From NCBI GenBank assembly GCA_020744225.1, contig JAGMWG010000016.1, positions 124,001 to 188,000 of the forward strand: DNA of 64,000 bases, in the 5' to 3' direction. Positions 55,389 to 64,000 of the stretch are shown here, piece after piece. Made by a program: the position numbers and the translations under genes. Numbering within the stretch: the stretch's first letter is position 1; each line of letters begins with the position of its first letter. This DNA is from Paraphoma chrysanthemicola. Taxonomy: Eukaryota; Ascomycota; Dothideomycetes; Pleosporales; Phaeosphaeriaceae. The notes below the pieces were generated by a model, which had not been told where the DNA came from, made no database searches, and saw only the letters and a program-made list of their open reading frames with translations.

Positions 55389-57093
55389 CTACAAAACCAA
55401 CATGCCAACCACACTTCCAACCGCCACCGCACCCCAAACACCCATCACAACCCCGCCATACATGAACGTGTGCGGAGAATACGTCGACGCCGCCGCGCCC
55501 CGACTACTCGAGCTCGCACCCGCGGCACCACCACTCGCGCCTGCCGTTCCCCTGCCCGTTGCAGTGGGGGGCGTGCCACTTCCATTTGAACCGACCGCGC
55601 TCAACAGAGCGACACAACTACTCGCCGTCTGCGCACTCTGTCGTGTCGCCTTGCCGTCAAAGCTACACGCCGCCGCGCTCCTGCTGTTACCCAGATAATA
55701 CTGGTTCGCCGCAAAAGCAAGCTGGTCCTTGGGGTCGCAGCCTGAGTATCCGCCGAACGTGCCGGTAGTAGCGTTGCGCGCGATACCGTTGCAGAAATTC
55801 CTATTGGCGCCGCAAATGTAATCAAATACATCTGCGTAGTCGTCTTCGTTGGTGTCTTTGATGTTGCATTGCAGACTTGCGACCATGCATTGGCAGAGCT
55901 GTGGGTTCACTGTAGGTGGCAGGGGAGACGCTTGAGCTTGCCAAGATGCGCCGACAGAAGGGCATGCAGGCGCAGATGTGGAAGGGGTGTATGCCGATTT
56001 CTGCGTGCTGGAAGGCGACACGGTGGCGAGCTGAGATCGGAGTGATGTGAAGTCCGGATATGGCGAGACGGACGCGCTGTTGACGAGGCTGACGAGGCCG
56101 TAGTTGTTTTCGCCCATGAACCATTCGTACACGATGCCACCAGAGAACACGTTTGTCATGTTGCCGTACAGAACGCCCACTTCGGTGAAGGGTCGACTGG
56201 TAGGACCATCTGTCAGACCTTCGATGCAGCCATATTCGGCAAAGAAGACGGGCACGGGGTAGTCAGAGAAGAATTGAACGCGCTCGCCGTACGAAGAGGC
56301 CTGGTAGGTGCTGTCGCCGCACCACGAGTAGACGTTGTAACCCCAGAAGTCAATCGAAGTCTTGTTACCCGCATTTCCCGGCTGGCATGCGAAGTAGGCG
56401 GCGAGCTCGTTGCGCGTAGGCACATCGGCTGTTGCATAGCCAACGCCCAGAGAGGTGCGGTAGTTCTGGTTGGCAATGTACGCCTTGGTGTCGCGGACTG
56501 CAGCCTTGACGAACGCGGCGGCGGCGGTCTGGTTGCCGGAGCTGACGTTCTCGTTGCCAGCGAAGAAGCCGATCACGTTCTTGTACTTGGAAAGCGCATC
56601 AATAACGCCGGTATACCGCTGGTACAATGTGACATCCCACTCTGGGTCATTCGACCGAATGGATGTGCCAGGCTCGCCCAAATCTGCAATCACGTAGATA
56701 CCAGCAGTCGCTAGCTGGGCCATGCAGTCGTCGTGGTTCTTGGTCGGGTCAATCGCATACACGCGGAGGACATTGGTGTAGATCTGCTTGAGCAGAGGAA
56801 TGTCTCGCCTGCATGCATTGCCGTCGGCGAGAGGATCAGTGTAGGTCGATGTCGAGCTTGCTGTGCCGTTGGGCTGGTAGTTTTGCTGGTATGCGACGCC
56901 TTTCAAGTAGCTACGGATTTCAGCCTGGGCCAATGTAACCATTCACACGCGATACGTACAATTGCGAGCCATTGTTGGTATAGAAGAAGTGCTGTCCGTA
57001 GACCTCAATCGCAGGTATATCGTCGTAGCTTGCTGCTGCCGCCCCGCTGACAAGCGCCGCCGCAGCGCACGCCCAGCGTCCGAATGCCTTCAT
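55389..57093 (-). CDS. GH72 beta-1,3-glucanosyltransferase (Gel/Gas type) with X8 domain
   Basis: Exons 57093-56960 and 56910-55389 give 551 aa; the junction restores [15 protein letters not shown], the usual GH72 N-terminus. A signal peptide ([20 protein letters not shown]) comes first. The catalytic Glu residues are E165 in [12 protein letters not shown] and E270 in [11 protein letters not shown]. Residues about 385-475 form a Cys-rich X8/CBM43 domain ([20 protein letters not shown] and following). A Ser/Gly/Ala-rich spacer and a hydrophobic end ([20 protein letters not shown]) give a GPI signal. The enzyme elongates cell-wall beta-1,3-glucan by cutting one chain and joining it to another. 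It belongs to the Gas1/Gel subgroup with the X8 module. Confidence 0.95.
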
Positions 57094-57922
57094 GCTGGCT
57101 GAGATAACGAGTGACGCTCAAGATAACGAGTGGCGGGTGAAGCTTTGCAGCGCAAGGCTTGGTACGGGAAAGACGCTTGGCTGAGGAATGTGTAACTCTG
57201 TGGCACTGTGAGGCAGCCCGGCTTGTCCGGTGTTTTGAGAAAAGCACGGTAGGCGTGGGACGCGTGTCTCTCACGGGTTGCTGCAGGTACTCTCCATTAA
57301 CCGCTCACATGGTGGCTATGCTGACCACGCCGGGCCGGGCTGGCGTGCGTTTGTTCGGCTGCGGTGATGACGCCGCTGGGGTGGTGTTCGGTGGGGCTAA
57401 GTGGGTCTGGCCAATCGATAGCCGGCGGTGCTAGCGCCGATCGGGTGTCGCCTTGTTTATTTCCGTCGCTGCTTGACGACGACTGTTGCGCAGCGTGCGA
57501 CATTTTTCTTCAATAAAAGTGTGTTCAGTCCGACGACTCGTGTTTTGATGCTTGTCCAAATGGTCATAGCGCGACGCCGGTCCTGTCAGCCACCAACGCG
57601 AGATAACGTGCAGTTAATATGCAGATACCCGATTTGGCGAGTAGCGATATGGCATTTCCCAACTCGGCGACATACAAACTCCTTCCGATCCTTCCGACGA
57701 GACACAGCCAACACGGCTGCTCGTGTCTGCCATTCACATTCCTCTTCTTCCTTTCTCTCCCCAACTATACCCAGCGAACAAACCCACAGCCTCCTTCACA
57801 ACATCACGCAATCCCAAGCTCACTAGTAGCACAATCAAAGCCCGCCTCCTGATCTTTTCCAACGCAAAGCTCGTCCTTCTCAGTCTGTACTGTTCGCAGG
57901 GAGTCTTCGATAGCGGACCTGT
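57094..57922. other. upstream region of the GH72 gene
   Basis: No convincing gene. The right part overlaps an alternative reading of the uncertain gene at 57923-58452. Confidence 0.45.
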
Positions 57923-58452
57923 TCAAGCCCAGAACACCAACCACTCCACATCCCGTCGCGGCGGCTCGAAGTATTGTAAGATCGGAGTAATGATTCGCAT
58001 GAAGCAGACTGCTAGAAACGAGAGCATTGGTGTGATGTAATCGACGCATTGCATGAGTGTCGATATGAAGCCGTAGATGAGCTGGTCTGAGACGATCTCC
58101 ATCGTGAGCTTGGAATACTTGGAACATATGTACGTTTCTGGAACTTGCACGAATGGCTCCGGCCACAAGGTTCGTGGTGTTGGTATGAGAACCCATGAGA
58201 AACGAAGTATTTTTGTGATGTAGCCGGGACGCCTTGGACCATCTCTGTTGTGAGTATAGAACATTCAGGACATTTGCGCGATGATGGACCTGGCGCGGAT
58301 GCTTCAATTGTTAGACCTCGTGGCGGCTGTGGTGGTGGTGGCTGTCGTCGCCGTGGTTGCTGCGGCCGTGGTCTCTGTGGTGGCAGGATGCGTGGCCTTT
58401 GACGTGGTAATGGCTACGAACTCTGTAGTATCTGTTTGGAGGCGGTGAAGGC
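57923..58452 (-). CDS. uncertain small protein with one membrane helix
   Basis: An ATG at 58452 in good context opens MPSPPPNRYYRVRSHYHVKG followed by a His/Arg/Asp-rich stretch that ends at TAA (58307-58309). Further on, another minus-strand frame reads DGPRRPGYITKILRFSWVLI and then a hydrophobic segment LMQCVDYITPMLSFLAVCFM, stopping at 57923. An intron (acceptor near 58255) probably joins them, but none of the donors I tried gives the needed phase. The second frame alone would be 113 aa from 58264. No family recognised. Confidence 0.25.
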
Positions 58453-58663
58453 ATTCTGATGGTGAATGAACGAAATTATAAAGATTACTAATGGTAAGAC
58501 TCGCTGTGTGAACGAACTGTAGACCGAATGATTCGTGTAGTATGATTGGTGACTATTGCTGAGAAGAAGCAAAGACCTTGCGTCGAGGCAAAAGATGGCA
58601 ATCACAACCTGTTCCTTCCTTCTTCCCGCCCGCGCTTCCCATTACCATAAGCTCCGTCCCACA

Positions 58664-60435
58664 TCATGTGGCCTTCTCAATCCTAATGAAACACCTCACA
58701 GGCTCCCGTGCAAATTTCTGCACACTCTCATACACGCCTAGCTCCTCTCCGACACTCAAGAACACGAACTCCCAAACCAGTCTCGCAAATCCCATCCTCA
58801 AAGCCTGCACCGCTAACCTCTTCCCGAAACATCCTCTCGGCCCCAGACCAAACGCCAACGTCGGCCCGGCCATGCTGTCAAACGACCCATCAGGTCTGAG
58901 CCAGCGCTCGGGCGAGAAGTCTGAAATGGCATCATCAGGCCATAGCGGAGTGAGACGGTGCGTTGGTGTAGATGTTACTCCAGAAGAGTGAAGGGAAGAA
59001 GGTGGTAGTGGCATGTTTGGCTCCAAGTATCCCGGCCCATTTGCCATTAGGAAGACATCAGTGCCTTTGGGAACATGATGCCCTAGAATAGTCGTATCAC
59101 ACTGCGCGCGCCGCACAACAAACGCGATTGTATTCGCGTGACGCAAAATTTCTTCCACAACAGCATCCAAATACGGAACTGCGGTCCTCGCTAGCTCAGC
59201 GTACGTTGGTGCCCGCTTAGCTGTAAGTGCATCTGGCAACGCTCGATGTAATGCTTCGCGTAGTTTCGTTTGAGACTCGGGATTATCAGTCAAGTATTTC
59301 ACGCCCCAGGACATCGCTGTAGCTTCCGTATCGTGACCCGCGAGCATGAAGCCGAAAAATTCGTCCGAGATGGCTCGTTTATAATACTCTGGCTTTCGCT
59401 GCTCTTTGACAGCGATGTCGCGTTCCCGAAGTAAGACAGAGTGCAATGCGCTCTTTGGCTCATGATGACCAGTTTCAATCAAGCGCACACATTCGTCTGT
59501 TTTGTAGCGGATATAGCTATCCTTGATGGCCGTGGCGCGGCGCATGAAAGGAAACTTGCGGAGAATCCAGGACGTTAGGACTGGGAATGGGGAGAGTTGA
59601 GTCGAAGTAACAGAGTCGGCCAGTGTAAGTACGGCTTGGAAAATGTCTGGGATAACACCTTCGTTAAAGTTTACTGCTCCGTTGACATCGACGAGAAGAC
59701 CTGAAGTGGATGTCGAAACCGCGTTCAATCGTCGCACAGTTATACTCTGCTCCTCAGGCAATCCAAATGACGATGCAAATATCGCGTCCAGAGCCGCATA
59801 CCTGATATCTTCTTTCGCATCAAACGGTCTGCCGTTCGCAACATCACATTTCCTCTTCCACATCTCAACCAACAATTCAATACTCTTCCACACTTCGGGC
59901 GCACTAACCCTCTTCACAAAGTCTGGCGCCATGAGATGATTAATCAGGGCGCGATTCTTTTTAAACCGTGCATCCGTAGATAGGAACTGGATATGTTGCT
60001 CTGGCAATATCCCGCCAATAAGTTCCCCGAAGAATCCACTCCGGTCAAACTCCTTGGTGCGCCGGAGTAATATGTCTTGACTTTCGTGCGGGTCGGTCAG
60101 GATGATCCAGGGTAATGAGCCCGGCTTGATGAAAGCCTGGACAATCGGAGACGTGTGGCGTGTGGTCAGGGATGTGAGCCAGCACTTTTAGTTTAACTGG
60201 ATTAGCAGCGGGCTATGGAGTGTCTTTGCGGTTGGTGGCTTACAAAGATGCGTTTTGTGCGTAGGACGTAGCGTATCATTTCTGGAACATCGCCGAATAA
60301 CTTCTTGGATGCGGCTTCGTTGAAAGGTATTACTGGTAGGGGTTTAGGTAGGAAAGCCTTGTACGTGACCCATATGCATGTTGCGAGCAGGCCGAGGAGG
60401 AACGGGAGAGAGGTGAAGACTTGAAGTACAGGCAT
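58664..60435 (-). CDS. cytochrome P450 monooxygenase, 570 aa
   Basis: Exons 60435-60244 and 60184-58664, phase 0. An N-terminal membrane anchor (MPVLQVFTSLPFLLGLLATC) is followed by a Pro-rich hinge (LPKPLPVIPF). The I-helix motif is AGHDTEAT (A346-T350 area), the K-helix ExxR is E409-R412 (EEILR), and the heme loop FGLGPRGCFGKRLA carries Cys516. These features define an ER-bound class II P450. The region between ExxR and the heme loop contains an inserted Pro/Ser/Thr-rich loop (PLPPSSLHSSGVTSTPTHRL), seen in several fungal families. The substrate is unknown; no biosynthetic partner or reductase is adjacent. Total length is a little above the usual 500-540 aa. Confidence 0.93.
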
Positions 60436-61321
60436 GGCTTGGAGGGTCAGAATCAATTTTTTTGACTGGTATGCTGGGAAACTATAGCAAACTTGTTGTG
60501 AGAGTGTAAGACGTCCACTATCGTAGATGTACTTGAGGAGAAGTTGGCAAATCGATGTAAAGCATCAAGTCGATTATTGTCGTTGCACGTTTTGGTCTCG
60601 TTACCCCGCCCATATTACTTCCTATTCCGTCCTCCGAGCCTGCAGTCATCCTCGCGAGAAATGCGACACCGACATCCATCATACCAGGGTGTGCTGCAGC
60701 CTTGTCGGCAAAAGCGGTTAGGTACGTAAGGCTGTGCAGAACACCAACAAGATACCACAACGTGCGACTTGCGTAGCGCATCGATAAGTGTACGTCTCAG
60801 CGATTAGCATGCTGGTAGAAAGAAGGTAGTGCGAGGCTGTCTCCGTAAAGTACACGGAAATGTAGTTGACATGGTACTTTCGAACGAGGCTAAAATGCTC
60901 GCCATAATCCTCTGAGGCCACACTGGTCTTCCAAATGACACAACACAGCCTCGTCAACATCCTTTTCCAACTCGAGAACAGTTCTCACGAGACTTCCGGC
61001 TAAGCAAATTATTCTCGTACACAAGATTGCATGCACACACAACCTCCTCTTCAACCTCACTCAACAACCCAGGCAACACCGTTTACACATCACAAGACCG
61101 TCTTTCTACCATTGTATACAGCCTTACAATGCAGCCTCAAGAACACTGCCTCATCCTTCCTTTCTCTGACTGCTGTATATCAAGGACGATCCCCATCTCC
61201 AACGCCCTTGCTAGATACATTTCCACCCCGAATCTCAATCCCCTTGCCAAAGCATCACGTATCCACTAATCCTTTCGACATCCAATCAAACTTCTCGATT
61301 ACTTTCAGAAAGTTAGAAATT
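60436..61321. other. divergent intergenic region
   Basis: The right part (61027-61321) is an A/C-rich, G-poor leader for the following gene and stays open in its frame, so a longer N-terminus is possible but less likely. Confidence 0.45.
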
Positions 61322-61619
61322 ATGGTCTACTACACCTGCTGCGCGCGCCGCCAACGCACTCGCCGTGCGGGCGCGCGCTACCCAGACACGTGTTCCGAGT
61401 GCACGAGTGGAGGTGGGCAGTATTGTAAATCGTAAGTTCAGGACCAGTCCATCGCCTCTGTATTCTTCTTCTCTCTATCACTTTCTTTGAATGGCAGCTG
61501 ACAGCACTTGTGCCGGCATAAGATGTGGCAAGAATGCAGTGTATAGCAATCCGTGCGTGTGTCAGAAATGTCATGCGAGGATGACGTATGCGGATTTGGA
61601 TGTGTTGAAGAGGAGCTGA
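61322..61619 (+). CDS. small cysteine-rich protein, 74 aa
   Basis: Exons 61322-61431 and 61505-61619. The nearer acceptor (GGCAG at 61497) would create an immediate stop; the next one (GACAG at 61504) keeps the frame. The peptide starts MVYYTCCARRQRTRRAGARY and has eleven cysteines: a CC pair, CSEC, then a C after QY, CAGIRC, CVC and KCH, ending DLDVLKRS. There is no signal peptide. Paired CxxC motifs plus a basic N-terminus suggest zinc binding, rather than a secreted disulfide protein. Not recognised as a known family. Confidence 0.55.
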
Positions 61620-62238
61620 AGTTTGAGTTTTGCGATGTGATGGAGGTTGGAAGGTGAAATAGGCGTGGGTCGAGGCGGAAAGGAACAGGGGGAGACAGAT
61701 AGAGGGGGGATTACGTGTCTAACTTGAGAAGGGTTGGTGGGGCTAGGTGTATAATAGAAGATCAAGACAAATGAAGGAGATCAGGTTCATTGGATGAAGG
61801 TGTTGAAAGTAGTGATCAGAATGGACATGGGACAACGTGGAACGAGTTTGTTTACTCCAAATCTTGGTATTTCAATAATCTACCAGATGAAGCCCATTTC
61901 TTTTACACTTTATAGTTTCTGCGACGCACTCGGTTGTCGTCGTCTTTGTCATCGCCGTCGAATGAGTACTGATACTTGCGTTTTGCGGATATTGATCACC
62001 AAGTCCACATACAAGTACAGCCGCAAAAATGACCATACTTGTCAGATCCGATATCTGACGTGCCTACCAGTCCGATAGACTTCGATGAGAGTGATGAGTA
62101 TACGGAAAAGATACACTAACAAAGTCATCAAATCCCAGACGCCGCGCTGTGCTCAAGGTACAGTATGTCAGAATGTGGACCACAGACGTACTCGTCTGGA
62201 AGATCACGTTCACACTCTCCAGCCAATCCTTACCCCGC
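61620..62238. other. convergent intergenic region
   Basis: Between two 3' ends. Nothing recognised. Confidence 0.5.
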
Positions 62239-64000
62239 CTACTGGTACATACCAGGAGGTCCGGGTCTACCGGGCTGCTGCTGTCGCGGTCCTGGTCCAC
62301 CAAAACCCTGATGGCCGTCAAACATCATTCTCGGATCCTCGCCACGCATGCCGGGCATCGGCGGTCCGTAGCCAGGAGGAGGGAAGTATCCCTGTGGCGG
62401 GCCTTGCATGCCATTTCCGCCGGGTCCTCCAGGACCAGGGAAACCCATGCCACGCATGTTACCCGGTGGTGGGAAGCCAGGAGGGTGACCAAGTGGTGTG
62501 TTTCCGGCCGAGAAGCTCGGTCCTCCCGGGCCCATCTGCTGCTGCGGGTTCGGGCCGTTCAGACCAGGCGGCTGGCGCATGGGACCTCCAAATCCTGGTG
62601 GTGGTGCAATGTTGGCACGTTCTTGCGGGGTTGGTGGCATGCCGGGTTGGCCGCGGCCACCCATGTATGGCATGTCTGGCATAGGCTGTGATGGAATGCC
62701 CATGTTGGTCATGGGGCGACCCTCACCAGCCGTGTTACGGCGTTGGAGATTTGCCAACGGATCGTCATGGCCGGGAAAGCCCACAGGCATGCGGGCATTC
62801 TTCGCACGCATCGCCTCCTGCTGTTGTTGTTGCATGCTCATATGCTGCCGGAGCTCCTGTTCACGGCGCTCAGCCTCGCGTCGTGCCATCTCGTTCTCGT
62901 TATACAATCTTGGATCTTCCATGAAACCAGGGGGCAGACCAGGCCGACCCTTGGGTTGAGCTTGAGATTGCTGTCGGGGCTGATCAAAGAATGCCGCAAG
63001 GTGGTTTTCTTGAGGTTGACGAGGTAGGTTTGGGTTGCCAAGTTGGGGTGGTGTAGCACGGGACGGCTGCTGCATCAGGGTAAGCAAGAAATCACGCTCA
63101 CGTTGCTTCGTGTCTTGGTCGCGGCCAGATATTTCGCGTTGACGGCTACTCAACAGCGCCGCCAAATTTGGGTCTTGCACCTGAGCATTCCGCGGAGGTT
63201 GCTGGTGAGGGAAGTGGTCTTCTGGGTGGCCTGCGTCTCCACGCGGCATTCTGAACTGCTCATGGACAGCGTTATCTGGCGACATGCTGTTGAATCTCGC
63301 TTGCTGGGACGATCGAGCATCGGGTCCCGTTGGCCGCTGCGAAAGAATGTTTTCTAATATGCTCTGCTGCTCAATCGTACGAGGCGGCCGAGTGTTCTGC
63401 GGTTCTGGGGGTGGAGATTGCTGGTTGAAATCCAAGGAGATGCCGCCGCCATGCCTTGTGCCGTTGGGCGGAGCGGGCGCATTTGGCTGCGGCGGTACTC
63501 CACCACCGACATTAACTTGGCCAAGCATTTGCAATATACGCTGAAAGCCCTCCTTGTCTGCGTTCGCTTCCATGACGGGCGGCGGCGGCGATGCTGGTGT
63601 TGGCATTGAAGGCTGGCTAGCCATTACTGGCTCTTCGGGTTTGGTGAACATAGTCATGAATCTTGACTTCTTGTCCGGTCTTGGTTTCGTCGCAATGGTC
63701 TCCGCGGGAGAGCTCTCAGCAGCCTTGTCCCTGCCCCAATTTCCGAACAAAATACCTTGCGTAGGTTCTGCTCCTGAGGGCGTATGTAATGGTTGGGTGA
63801 GCATCGGTGGCACTGTCGCCGACACGGCAGAGGGCACCTCAGAAGCCGTGTCCAAACGGTCGTCCTTCTCTTCTGCCGGCGTGTCTTTGGCTCTCATCTG
63901 CTCCTTCCAGCGCTGGAAGTCTTCTTGTGTACGGGCCTTGTTCTCCTTCTTCTCAATCTTGGTGTCCATCCATTCGGGGTCCTCCTCTGCTCTATTCCCG
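62239..64000 (-). CDS. eIF4E-transporter (4E-T)-like protein, C-terminal part, runs off the window
   Basis: The frame is open to the right edge; the N-terminus lies beyond 64000. At the edge it reads EEDPEWMDTKIEKKENKART then QEDFQRWKEQMRAKD, a segment typical of fungal proteins of the EIF4E-T family. Short helical motifs follow (GFQRILQMLGQVN, IEQQSILENILSQR, NLAALLSSRQREIS), then a Gln-rich coiled coil (NEMARREAERREQELRQHMS) and a long Pro/Gly/Met-rich, disordered tail ending PGMYQ. Family members bind eIF4E and link it to P-body decay or repression factors in the cytoplasm. The identification rests on the DPEWMD-type segment and the overall layout. Confidence 0.55.
   Translation of the reverse strand, partial: GNRAEEDPEWMDTKIEKKENKARTQEDFQRWKEQMRAKDTPAEEKDDRLDTASEVPSAVSATVPPMLTQPLHTPSGAEPTQGILFGNWGRDKAAESSPAETIATKPRPDKKSRFMTMFTKPEEPVMASQPSMPTPASPPPPVMEANADKEGFQRILQMLGQVNVGGGVPPQPNAPAPPNGTRHGGGISLDFNQQSPPPEPQNTRPPRTIEQQSILENILSQRPTGPDARSSQQARFNSMSPDNAVHEQFRMPRGDAGHPEDHFPHQQPPRNAQVQDPNLAALLSSRQREISGRDQDTKQRERDFLLTLMQQPSRATPPQLGNPNLPRQPQENHLAAFFDQPRQQSQAQPKGRPGLPPGFMEDPRLYNENEMARREAERREQELRQHMSMQQQQQEAMRAKNARMPVGFPGHDDPLANLQRRNTAGEGRPMTNMGIPSQPMPDMPYMGGRGQPGMPPTPQERANIAPPPGFGGPMRQPPGLNGPNPQQQMGPGGPSFSAGNTPLGHPPGFPPPGNMRGMGFPGPGGPGGNGMQGPPQGYFPPPGYGPPMPGMRGEDPRMMFDGHQGFGGPGPRQQQPGRPGPPGMYQ

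Noticed and set aside
58310..58400. GGTGGTGG-type simple repeat as a possible Gly/Cys-rich gene on the plus strand
   Set aside because: Simple-sequence tract without a start codon in context; better explained by the minus-strand His/Arg-rich or Pro-rich frames.
44858..60435. A secondary-metabolite cluster spanning the exporter, regulator, receptor and P450
   Set aside because: Housekeeping genes (ATP25, NMD3) and a wall enzyme lie between them, and no core biosynthetic enzyme is present.
1..64000. tRNA, rRNA, CRISPR or intact transposon
   Set aside because: A scan by eye for tRNA B-box-like GGTTCGA contexts, regular spacer repeats and transposase or reverse-transcriptase motifs found none; a dedicated search could still find divergent copies.

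Overview
The window reads as nuclear DNA of a filamentous ascomycete (Pezizomycotina). This rests on compact single genes on both strands, 45-110 nt introns with GTAAGT-type donors and YAG acceptors, GPI-anchored cell-wall glycosidases, secreted plant cell-wall enzymes, a two-finger GATA siderophore repressor, a Zn2Cys6 regulator and a fungal P450. A Dothideomycete is my guess; it is not proven by the sequence. I found no rRNA, tRNA, CRISPR or intact transposon.

Layout. 0-8 kb: small hypothetical gene, decayed aminoglycoside-phosphotransferase-like pseudogene with C-to-T type stops, SreA-type GATA repressor, COPI-associated/TVP15-like membrane protein. 8-13 kb: secreted protein and a secreted M28 aminopeptidase. 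12.6-16.6 kb: three lineage-type low-complexity genes, of which the first and third share a C-terminal coiled coil, then an MFS C-terminal relic. 17-20 kb: an uncharacterised 1010-aa protein with a VWA-like MIDAS. 21-34 kb: GH79 glycosidase, SNG1/DUF3533 membrane protein diverging from an acyl-CoA ligase with a peroxisomal C-terminus, a 67-aa ORF and a TDT/Mae1-type transporter. 34-41 kb: gene-poor, with a hypothetical gene, an alpha/beta-hydrolase fragment and a PL1 pectate lyase. 40.5-51 kb: GT28-type glycosyltransferase with N-terminal peptide repeats, GPI-type secreted protein, 14-TM MFS exporter, Zn2Cys6 regulator and PTH11-like rhodopsin-fold receptor. 51.9-64 kb: RsfS/ATP25 diverging from NMD3, GH72 glucanosyltransferase, P450, a small Cys-rich protein and the C-terminal part of an eIF4E-transporter-like protein running off the right edge.

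How the genes relate. Most are independent housekeeping or wall-biology genes. The Zn2Cys6 regulator next to the MFS exporter, both on the minus strand with the secreted protein downstream, is the only plausible functional pair of the accessory type. ATP25 and NMD3, both ribosome-linked, share a 0.23-kb divergent promoter. Splice sites below were worked out by hand from reading-frame continuity and conserved motifs; no transcript data were available.
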